Assembly (NCBI GenBank): GCA_025353525.1
Contig: JANXOO010000421.1
Coordinates: 1 to 6,145 of the forward strand
Direction of reading: 5' to 3'
DNA: 6,145 bases
From: Schlesneria sp.
GTDB taxonomy: Bacteria; Planctomycetota; Planctomycetia; Planctomycetales; Planctomycetaceae
Shown: positions 1 through 5,008 of the stretch, piece by piece
Layout: every line of letters starts with the position of its first letter
How positions within the stretch are numbered: position 1 is the first letter of the stretch
Notes under the pieces: generated by a model
What the model was told of the DNA's origin: nothing
What the model saw: the letters and a program-made list of their open reading frames with translations, nothing else
Database searches by the model: none
Program-made: the position numbers and the translations under genes

Positions 1-1554
1 GCGGCAGCGATTGCCATGTCCGGCAGCGGACGCCGAATTGCAACGGGCGGCGATAACAGGTCGGCTCAAATCCTGGATTCCACGACATTTCGGCAATTGA
101 AGCAGTTTCCGAACCACGTCGCAGAAGTCAGTTCCGTCGCCTTTTCGCCCGATGAATCGCTTCTCGCCACGGGCGACCTCAACGGTCACGTTCGGCTGTG
201 GAATATTGAATCGGGCGAGTTGACTGCAAAGTTCGAAGGACATTCGCGAAAGATTTCCGCGATCGCGTTCCTTGATGGCGGATCGCGTCTGGTGACCGCG
301 AGTGGTGACAATACGGTTGGACAATGGGAGATCGCGACGGGGAAGGAATTGGCGCCGCTGGTGCTCAAGCATCCGGATGCGGTCCTGACGATGCAGGTGG
401 TTCCCGGCACAGAATTGCTGGTGACCAGTTGTGGCGACCGCATTTTGCGACTTTGGAACGCAGCAAATGGAACGCTGATGCAGTCGGGCGAACCATTCGC
501 TGGCGAAATTCATTCGATCTCGATTTCGGCAGATGGCCAGCGACTGATCGCTGCGAATTCGGAAAGTCGCACCGTTCATCTCGTCGACGTTGCTGCAAAC
601 CGCGAAGTGTTGTTACCACGTCCGGACGGGACACTCGGACCGATGCTCGACCTGAAGCGACGCGGAGGAAACTTGTGGTCCGTCGCGTTCCATCCGGCGA
701 GTGATGATGTCCTGACGGTTGGCGGCAGCGACGCGCGACTGTGGGATATGAAAGCCGGTCGTCTACGGATGAGTTTTTCGCAACACGGGACCGTCGCAGC
801 AGCCGGATTTTCTCCGGATGGAACCCGGATCGCGACTGGTAGTTGGGACAATTCGGCCAAGATCTGGGATGCAGAAACCGGACATGTGATCCGGAAACTC
901 GAAGGAGGCCACACCGGATTTGTGAATTCGACAGTCTTCTCGTCTGACGGAAGCCAATTGCTCACGTCCAGCGATGACGGGACTGCCAGGATCTGGAATA
1001 TCGAAACAGGTCAAGTGATTCAAACGTTGACCGGTCACACGGATCGCGTCCGTTCGGCGACATTTTCGCCAGATGGCACCATGATTGTCACTGCCTCGAA
1101 CGACAAGACCGCCCGGTTATGGCGGGTCAAGGACGGAGAATTTCTGCGAGAATTCCGTGGCCACAAGTGGGGAGTCGTTTCGGCGGAATTCGTTCCGGAC
1201 GGAAAGCGGTTGGTCACCGGCAGCGAAGATAACTCCGCTCGCATCTGGAACCTCGAAACAGCCGAAGAACTTCATTCGATGGTCGGACATACCGCCAGCA
1301 TCACCTCGGTCGCGGTCTCTCCTGATGGTCTCCGGATTGTGACCGGCAGCCAGGATCATTCGGCCAAGCTGTGGGACGCCACGACAGGTGTCGAAATTCT
1401 GACATTGTTACGTCACACGGAAGATGTCACGTCAGTTTCATTCTCACCGGACGGAAGGCAGATCCTGTCTGGCAGCCGGGACGGTACTGCAGTCATCTGG
1501 TTGTCGAAAAACTGGATTGATAAACCGGGGATTGCGTTCGATCTGCACGATTAA
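1..1554 (+). CDS. WD40-repeat protein, C-terminal part (5' end outside window)
   Basis: The frame is open from base 1 and ends at TAA 1552-1554, giving 517 visible codons. An ATG at 16 exists, but it lies inside a WD40 repeat (AMSGSGRRIATGGDNRSAQI), so I take the gene to begin upstream. At least twelve repeats of about 40 residues can be read. Their signatures are SPDG/SxDG, a (L/I)xTGSxD turn and a closing (L/I)W(D/N), followed by GH in the better copies. Repeats 1-6 are diverged: repeat 5 closes with LVD, and a loop of about 20 residues separates repeats 5 and 6. Repeats 7-12 are regular. WD40 repeats form beta-propellers that serve as protein-binding platforms, and twelve or more implies two propellers. 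No enzymatic domain, signal peptide or membrane segment is visible in this part. In planctomycetes such arrays often follow a Ser/Thr kinase domain, which would lie upstream here; that is inference. The SUMF1-fold gene starts 34 bp downstream. Confidence 0.92.
   Translation, partial: AAAIAMSGSGRRIATGGDNRSAQILDSTTFRQLKQFPNHVAEVSSVAFSPDESLLATGDLNGHVRLWNIESGELTAKFEGHSRKISAIAFLDGGSRLVTASGDNTVGQWEIATGKELAPLVLKHPDAVLTMQVVPGTELLVTSCGDRILRLWNAANGTLMQSGEPFAGEIHSISISADGQRLIAANSESRTVHLVDVAANREVLLPRPDGTLGPMLDLKRRGGNLWSVAFHPASDDVLTVGGSDARLWDMKAGRLRMSFSQHGTVAAAGFSPDGTRIATGSWDNSAKIWDAETGHVIRKLEGGHTGFVNSTVFSSDGSQLLTSSDDGTARIWNIETGQVIQTLTGHTDRVRSATFSPDGTMIVTASNDKTARLWRVKDGEFLREFRGHKWGVVSAEFVPDGKRLVTGSEDNSARIWNLETAEELHSMVGHTASITSVAVSPDGLRIVTGSQDHSAKLWDATTGVEILTLLRHTEDVTSVSFSPDGRQILSGSRDGTAVIWLSKNWIDKPGIAFDLHD
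796..1503 (+). repeat. Regular block of six WD40 repeats (repeats 7-12)
   Basis: Within the WD40 gene, six consecutive units of about 120 bp encode blades that keep nearly all consensus positions: FSPDGTRIATGSWDNSAKIW, FSSDGSQLLTSSDDGTARIW, FSPDGTMIVTASNDKTARLW, FVPDGKRLVTGSEDNSARIW, VSPDGLRIVTGSQDHSAKLW and FSPDGRQILSGSRDGTAVIW. The upstream repeats are much less regular. This suggests that the C-terminal propeller arose or was homogenised more recently. The repetition is a protein-level tandem repeat with loose DNA similarity, not a mobile or satellite repeat. Confidence 0.85.
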
Positions 1555-1575
1555 CGTCGCGAGACTTCCATGGTC

Positions 1576-1580
1576 AGGTG
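1576..1580 (+). promoter_or_regulatory. Shine-Dalgarno-like site that decides the SUMF1-gene start
   Basis: AGGTG lies 8 nt before the ATG at 1589 and matches part of the canonical GGAGGTGAT. The reading frame is open back to an ATG at 1424, but that extension overlaps the final 130 bp of the WD40 gene in another frame and its translation looks like a shadow. The site and the gene layout together favour 1589. Confidence 0.5.
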
Positions 1581-1588
1581 TTTATCCA

Positions 1589-2479
1589 ATGAGCTCCGTT
1601 AAACTTGCTGGTGCCAATCCCGTTTCTGGTGAAGCGGAGAATCACGTCCCGTCGCGGAACTCTTCAACATCGCAATCAGTCATTGCGTTCGCGGGATCAG
1701 TGGCGGGTGAAATGAAAGAGCTGTCTGCAGAGATGAGGTTTCGCTGGTGTCCTGCAGGGCAGTACACGATGGGTACGCCCGGCGCCACCGATTCCGAATC
1801 GCCCGTCAATGTGGTATTGAGCCGTGGTTTCTGGCAGGGAGAAACAGTGGTGACTCAACGGCTTTGGCAGTCGTTGATTGGAATGCGTCCATGGCAAGAC
1901 AAACCGAAGGTCAGTCACCACGAGGATTCGCCGGCGACTTACATCAGCTACCACGACGCGGTCCGATACTGTGAGGCTTTGACATCCGTAGAACGTAACG
2001 CGGGTCGCTTGCCCGCAGGCTGGGTTTGTGTCCTGCCAACGGAAGCACAGTGGGAATACGCATGTCGCGCCGGGACATCGACAAAATTCTCATTCGGCGA
2101 TTCGGAAAGCCGACTCGATGAATTCGGCTGGTACGCTCGACGAAGTTGGCTGGACAGATTCGGACGAATTCTGAACGCGGGCAGAACGTCGTCCGGGAAA
2201 TACGCACATCGTGTCGGATTGAAAAAACCGAACGACTGGGGCATCAGGGACATGCACGGGAATGTCTGGGAATGGTGTTCCGACTGGTATTGCGATACGC
2301 TTCCCGGCGGCTGCGACCCCGTTGGGCCGCAGTCAGGCGAACGCCGGGTGAACCGGGGCGGCAGTTGGAGCGGACTGGCCGAATATTGCCGGGCGGCGGA
2401 CCGAGGCAGCTGCTCACCCGACGGCAGCACCAGTGACCTGGGCTTCCGGATCGCCATTGTGGAATCGACGGCGTTGTAA
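1589..2479 (+). CDS. SUMF1/FGE-sulfatase-fold protein (formylglycine-generating enzyme family, probably not a true FGE)
   Basis: This is a 296-residue protein. Residues 1-46 are polar and low in complexity, and residues 47-291 form one SUMF1/FGE-sulfatase domain. Family landmarks in order are RFRWCPAGQYTMG (50-62), the VTQRLW region (88-93), LPTEAQWEYACRAGT (149-163), GNVWEWCSDWY (224-234), NRGGSW (255-260), YCRAADR (266-272) and LGFR (284-287). Known family members include sulfatase-activating formylglycine generators, EgtB-like oxidases and many bacterial proteins of unknown role. The human FGE has a redox-active Cys336/Cys341 pair just after the GGSY motif. Here that stretch (SWSGLAEYC) has one cysteine, at a position typical of the non-FGE homologues, so sulfatase activation is doubtful. 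There is no clear signal peptide and no sulfatase gene nearby. The gene follows the WD40 gene by 34 bp and precedes the damaged KASIII locus by 9 bp, consistent with one transcript. The family is secure; the function is not. Confidence 0.9.
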   Translation: MSSVKLAGANPVSGEAENHVPSRNSSTSQSVIAFAGSVAGEMKELSAEMRFRWCPAGQYTMGTPGATDSESPVNVVLSRGFWQGETVVTQRLWQSLIGMRPWQDKPKVSHHEDSPATYISYHDAVRYCEALTSVERNAGRLPAGWVCVLPTEAQWEYACRAGTSTKFSFGDSESRLDEFGWYARRSWLDRFGRILNAGRTSSGKYAHRVGLKKPNDWGIRDMHGNVWEWCSDWYCDTLPGGCDPVGPQSGERRVNRGGSWSGLAEYCRAADRGSCSPDGSTSDLGFRIAIVESTAL

Positions 2480-2488
2480 CGTTCCTCT

Positions 2489-2690
2489 ATGGAATGCTAC
2501 ATCACGTCGACGGGAGCGTATCTGCCGGGTGCTCCGGTCGACAATGAACGGATTTGTAACTTTCCCGGTTCACTGGATGGCGAAGCAGAGGTTGCTCAAA
2601 GCGTTCTTGCCACAAAACGGCATCCTGAATCGCCATTATGCGCAGGACGAGCAACAGCGAGCGATACACGATATATCAACGCGTATGTAA
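2489..2690 (+). pseudogene. Frameshifted N-terminal remnant of a FabH/KASIII-like beta-ketoacyl-ACP synthase
   Basis: From ATG 2489 the frame gives a KASIII-type N-terminus (YITSTGAYLPGAPVDNERI, then GSLDGEAEVAQSVLA). Near 2609-2613 the similarity moves to the next frame, which reads QNGILNRHYAQDEQQRAIHD from 2613 and stops at TAA 2688-2690. Joined by a one-base skip, the two pieces make a continuous KASIII start: a GTGxYLP-like strand, then an NGIxxRHYA motif corresponding to the GIxxRH of E. coli FabH. About 65 of the roughly 330 residues usual for the family remain, so the catalytic Cys-His-Asn triad is absent and no condensing activity is possible. The intact enzyme would condense an acyl starter with malonyl-ACP. 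The start lies 9 bp after the SUMF1-gene stop, so the gene was probably once part of the same operon. A sequencing error could explain the frameshift but not the missing 80% of the enzyme. Confidence 0.7.
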
Positions 2691-3211
2691 ACGAGGTCTT
2701 CGCTCGCGAGAAGTTGCGGTGGGATTTCATTCTGCTGCGTCCGCTGATTATCTTCAGCTATTTCTTCCTGCGAACGATCAGCTTTCCGCTCAAGTATGTT
2801 TTTCACCGTTTTCCGCTTGGCTTTGAAGCCTATGCGATCGACTGGTGGATGACGTGGGGCTTAAAATATCTTGCGACTCATGACGCTGCCGAACTGATGA
2901 TGCGGCATGTTCAGATCGAACCGTTGCTCTATCGGCACATTCTTGGCCCGCATGATGCGAATCCGGCCGAAGCATCACGACGACTGAACGGAATTGACGG
3001 CAATTTCAGTGTCGAGTCGATCAATGTTGCCCTGAACAATCGGCTCACCGTCGGTCACGAACTTCTTTCATACGAGGTTGTCGACCGGTTTGATCGTGAG
3101 CATTTTCTGGCTAACCTCGCGACGATCCGCACGGCGAAACCCGACGACCACGCATTGCTCAGCAAAGCGATTCTGGATGAGAACTATGAACCGACCGCCT
3201 GTCGGGAATAG
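2489..3211 (+). CDS. Hypothetical protein; chimeric open frame (KASIII N-terminus joined to an unrecognised membrane-associated protein)
   Basis: One frame stays open for 240 codons from ATG 2489 to TAG 3209-3211, and a gene caller would report it as a single protein. I think it is a composite. Residues 1-41 (YITSTGAYLPG..., VDNERI) read as the start of a beta-ketoacyl-ACP synthase III. Residues about 42-62 are out-of-frame translation of the continuing synthase sequence. From about residue 63 (NAYVNEVFAREKLRW) to the end lies a different protein that I do not recognise. That part has a hydrophobic segment at about 79-105 (FILLRPLIIFSYFFLR), an aromatic stretch at 111-127 containing IDWWMTWG, and a soluble helical tail with paired acidic and basic residues. 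It has no start codon or ribosome-binding site of its own: the first in-frame ATG is at 2849, inside conserved-looking sequence, and a TTG at 2714 is the only earlier candidate. This suggests that its true 5' end was lost. Whether the 240-residue product is made is unknown. Confidence 0.5.
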   Translation: MECYITSTGAYLPGAPVDNERICNFPGSLDGEAEVAQSVLATKRHPESPLCAGRATASDTRYINAYVNEVFAREKLRWDFILLRPLIIFSYFFLRTISFPLKYVFHRFPLGFEAYAIDWWMTWGLKYLATHDAAELMMRHVQIEPLLYRHILGPHDANPAEASRRLNGIDGNFSVESINVALNNRLTVGHELLSYEVVDRFDREHFLANLATIRTAKPDDHALLSKAILDENYEPTACRE

Positions 3212-3223
3212 TGCCGCTTCCTG

Positions 3224-3237
3224 AACGGTTTCACCGT
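3224..3237. terminator. Weak hairpin between convergent genes
   Basis: ACGGT-TTC-ACCGT at 3225-3237 forms a 5-bp stem with a 3-nt loop, and a sixth G-U pair is possible on the - strand. It lies in the 77-bp gap (3212-3288) where the + strand chimeric frame and the - strand LysM gene converge, so a two-way terminator would make sense. No T-run follows on either strand, so an intrinsic terminator is only a possibility. I see nothing else in this gap. Confidence 0.2.
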
Positions 3238-3288
3238 CGTCCGGCAAATCGTATGGCTAGCAAAATGAGTGCAAGAAATACCACAGGT

Positions 3289-4425
3289 TTACCGCGCGAC
3301 TTTGCCGGATGTTGATTCGAGCGACGCTTGCGACAGTTTGCGGCCCCCGACTGCTGACCGGGCCTGTGGCCCGCCGTGCCGCATCGGAGGAGGCAGCTTT
3401 TTCGTCGGCACAAACTTCTTCAATGACGGCGACTCGTCGGCTGCGGGCAACTCCGAAGGCACGTCCGGACGAGGTTCGGCAGGAATCGTTACCGGCAATT
3501 CCAAGGACGTTTCGCGGCCAAAATCACGGGGAGTATCGCCAGGCAATTCCGGTGGCAACAGGATCGACGGCCGTTCTTCGGCGTCCGACCCGTCATTCGA
3601 TCGTCGAATGTCGTATGCCGGTGGTTCGGCCTCGTGCAGGGCGTCGAGCTTTTGCGGCGGTCGAACGGCGTTTGATGGTTCAAGCCCGATGGCAGGATTG
3701 GCCTTCATCACAGGCGGTTTCGAAGCGGTACCCGATGCAATAGCAGCAGCCGGCGCGGACACAGATCCCGCTCGCGAATCGGGGATTCGTAGTGACATAC
3801 CTTGTCTGACATCGTTGGCGTCCTTGAGCTGGTCCTGATTCGCTGCGAAAATCTCGTGGAATCGGCCAGAGTTCCCGAGATATTTCGCAGCGATCGATGA
3901 CAGCGTGTCTCCCTTTTGAACGATATGTGTTCTGCTGTCCGAAGCAGAACCGATTGAGCTTTGAGATAGGTGTGCTGCATTCCGGCCCTCGTCGACGCGT
4001 TCGTTCTGCTGCGGACGACTTTGGACGAGCGCATTGTCGGTAGGAACAGGGATCGGAGCCAGTTCCTGGATGTCATTCTCGGATTCAATGAGTCGAGCGC
4101 GAGTCGTACGGCCCCGGCCGGAACCGGCCTGATGATCTTCGGACGGTTCTGCAGGACTCCAGAATGATGCCCCTTTCTCGTCGCGGGCGGAATTTTGTCC
4201 GGAGGAATCGGATCGCGTTCGTGATCGATCTGCTGCTTCGACCGCCTCAACGCCCTTCAAATAGGGGCGGTTCGATCTCTCGGCAATTCGGTCGTCGAGT
4301 TGTTCGGCGTGGTGGAGTCGAGGAACGTTCGTGATTTCTCGCGTTTCATTGCGAAAGAAGAACGCCGCACAGGCTCCCACAAGCAGCACGCCGAATGCCA
4401 AGCCGATTCGTTGATCCTGGTGCAT
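3289..4425 (-). CDS. Membrane-anchored LysM-domain protein
   Basis: This 378-residue protein starts at the ATG whose complement is 4423-4425. I prefer that start to the in-frame ATG at 4455 because GGGAG lies exactly 6 nt upstream, and because it puts a hydrophobic anchor (RIGLAFGVLLVGACAAFFF, residues 6-24) at the very N-terminus. The anchor could be an uncleaved signal-anchor. Its VGAC is a weak lipobox, so a lipoprotein is possible. Residues 25-166 are charged and probably disordered. Residues 167-215 are one LysM domain (THIVQKGDTLSSIAAKYLGN, ending RQGMSLRIP). LysM binds N-acetylglucosamine-containing glycans such as peptidoglycan. The remaining 163 residues are rich in Pro, Ser, Ala and Glu with no enzymatic domain, so the protein looks like a cell-wall tether or scaffold rather than a hydrolase. 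The frame ends at TAA (complement 3289-3291), converging on the + strand block. The redoxin gene lies 583 bp upstream in the same direction, probably in a separate transcription unit. Confidence 0.85.
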   Translation of the reverse strand: MHQDQRIGLAFGVLLVGACAAFFFRNETREITNVPRLHHAEQLDDRIAERSNRPYLKGVEAVEAADRSRTRSDSSGQNSARDEKGASFWSPAEPSEDHQAGSGRGRTTRARLIESENDIQELAPIPVPTDNALVQSRPQQNERVDEGRNAAHLSQSSIGSASDSRTHIVQKGDTLSSIAAKYLGNSGRFHEIFAANQDQLKDANDVRQGMSLRIPDSRAGSVSAPAAAIASGTASKPPVMKANPAIGLEPSNAVRPPQKLDALHEAEPPAYDIRRSNDGSDAEERPSILLPPELPGDTPRDFGRETSLELPVTIPAEPRPDVPSELPAADESPSLKKFVPTKKLPPPMRHGGPQARSAVGGRKLSQASLESTSGKVAR

Positions 4426-4431
4426 ACCAAA

Positions 4432-4436
4432 CTCCC
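4432..4436 (-). promoter_or_regulatory. Shine-Dalgarno sequence of the LysM gene
   Basis: On the - strand GGGAG is followed by the 6-nt spacer TTTGGT and then ATG at 4425. It is the clearest ribosome-binding site in the window, and it rules against the longer start at 4455, which would add ten residues ahead of the membrane anchor. Confidence 0.7.
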
Positions 4437-4440
4437 GACA

Positions 4441-4471
4441 ATGATCCTTCTTCAAGACAAGGATGGATCAT
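4441..4471 (-). promoter_or_regulatory. Possible alternative hairpins in the LysM-gene leader
   Basis: Two overlapping inverted repeats lie just upstream of the Shine-Dalgarno. The outer one pairs ATGATCC (4441-4447) with GGATCAT (4465-4471), 7 bp. The inner one pairs ATCCTT (4444-4449) with AAGGAT (4459-4464), 6 bp around a 9-nt loop. They share bases, so only one can form at a time. A structural or regulatory role is speculation; both stems are short. Confidence 0.25.
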
Positions 4472-4481
4472 GCCGGGCATT

Positions 4482-4522
4482 CGTGCGTCAAGAACTTGTT
4501 GAAAAACGTCGACGTGCGTCAA
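4482..4522 (-). promoter_or_regulatory. Pair of direct 10-bp repeats upstream of the LysM gene
   Basis: On the - strand TTGACGCACG occurs twice, at 4491-4482 and 4522-4513, exactly 31 bp apart (about three helical turns). Each begins with TTGACG, which resembles a -35 hexamer, but neither is followed at 16-18 bp by a good -10 box. Two sites on the same face of the helix would suit a regulator. A 10-bp palindrome, ACGTCGACGT (4506-4515), overlaps the distal copy. Confidence 0.3.
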
Positions 4523-4537
4523 TCGGCCGGATTTTGT

Positions 4538-4553
4538 GATCGGTATACCGATC
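4538..4553. promoter_or_regulatory. Perfect 16-bp palindrome, candidate operator
   Basis: GATCGGTATACCGATC is a perfect two-fold symmetric site with no spacer, about 113 bp upstream of the LysM ATG. Sites of this shape and length are typical of dimeric helix-turn-helix regulators. No regulator gene lies in the window, so the binding protein is unknown. It could also be chance, though perfect 8-bp half-sites are uncommon in a gap of this size. Confidence 0.4.
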
Positions 4554-4800
4554 GCAACGAAGAGTCCGAAGAAGCGGGCTGCGAAATATACGCGGCACTC
4601 GTCCGGAAATAAGGCGCAAGTTGAAAGTCGGTTAAAAAAATCAGGCCGTCATCCCGTTCGACATTGAGCCCTTCAGTCGACCGAAAGCGGAAGAGCTACC
4701 GGCTGAACAACGAGACCTGGCTCGTGATCTCCCTGGTGCCGGTCCCGCCGGAAAGTGATCGTTATTTCATTTCCTGTCGTTCGAATTGGAATCGAACCCC

Positions 4801-4821
4801 AAAAAGGAAATTCTGATTTCC
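4801..4821 (-). terminator. Possible rho-independent terminator downstream of the redoxin gene
   Basis: Read on the - strand, GGAAAT-CAGA-ATTTCC (4821-4806) makes a 6-bp stem with a 4-nt loop and is followed directly by TTTTT (4805-4801). It lies about 190 nt past the stop of the redoxin gene and would separate that transcript from the LysM gene. The stem has only two G-C pairs and the T-run is short, so strength is doubtful. Confidence 0.4.
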
Positions 4822-4848
4822 GGTATCGCGTTTAATCCGCTCTCACTT

Positions 4849-4912
4849 CTCTGCGGCCTCTGCGGTTAAAAATCTTTTGATCAGATACAATTTAACCTCA
4901 GGGGACGCAGAG
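4849..4912. repeat. 64-bp palindromic intergenic element (REP/MITE-like candidate)
   Basis: The 22-nt arms at 4849-4870 and 4891-4912 are inverted copies matching at 19 of 22 positions, around a 20-nt A/T-rich loop. The inner ends GGTTAAA/TTTAACC and outer ends CTCTGCG/CGCAGAG pair perfectly. The left arm contains a short internal duplication (CTCTGCGG, then CCTCTGCGG). Purine-biased CGCAGAG-type motifs are, from memory, common in dispersed intergenic repeats of planctomycetes and some other bacteria. Copy number cannot be judged from one window. There is no transposase and no obvious target-site duplication. Without a T-run it is a poor fit for an intrinsic terminator. Confidence 0.6.
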
Positions 4913-5008
4913 CGCACAGTAACAAAAATCGGCGTCGTCCTTTTCAAAACGTTCCCGTGAAAAGATCGATTCATGTCGTGCGACTCATCGTCAGAATCCC
5001 CGAAAATC

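Larger units (their letters stand above)
4426..5008. other. Non-coding gap between the two - strand genes
   Basis: This 583-bp region has no convincing gene on either strand. Its LysM-proximal part (4426-4560) carries the leader and several symmetric sequences listed separately. The middle (about 4560-4760) shows no feature I can name. A + strand frame of about 40 codons ending near 4757 has no start and no recognisable product. The rest (4760-4960) is richer in A+T and carries a terminator candidate and a 64-bp palindromic element. Confidence 0.7.

Noticed and set aside
1424..1588. Longer start for the SUMF1-fold gene
   Set aside because: The extra 55 codons mostly overlap the WD40 gene in another frame and give unstructured, Arg/Ser-rich sequence. 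The ATG at 1589 has a Shine-Dalgarno-like AGGTG at a suitable distance.
2340..2460. Diversity-generating retroelement target: the C-terminal SUMF1/C-type-lectin-like fold is where variable repeats occur
   Set aside because: No reverse transcriptase, no template repeat and no second copy of this segment exists in the window.
3269..3838. 189-codon + strand frame opposite the LysM gene
   Set aside because: It is a shadow of the - strand coding sequence: Gly/Ser-rich antisense of the Pro/Ser-rich tail, with no recognisable motif, while the LysM frame has a clear domain and ribosome-binding site.
4632..4757. Open + strand frame of about 40 codons with coding-like composition (PFDIEPFSRPKAEELPAEQR)
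   Set aside because: It has no start codon or ribosome-binding site, begins right after an in-frame TAA, and the translation matches nothing I recognise. It could be a gene fossil, but there is no support beyond the absence of stops.
4779..4800. Possible tRNA T-arm on the - strand (GGGGTTCGATTCC)
   Set aside because: The loop looks right, but only two stem pairs form, no CCA end or acceptor, D or anticodon arms can be found around it, and a simple 6-bp inverted repeat GTTCGA/TCGAAC explains the symmetry.
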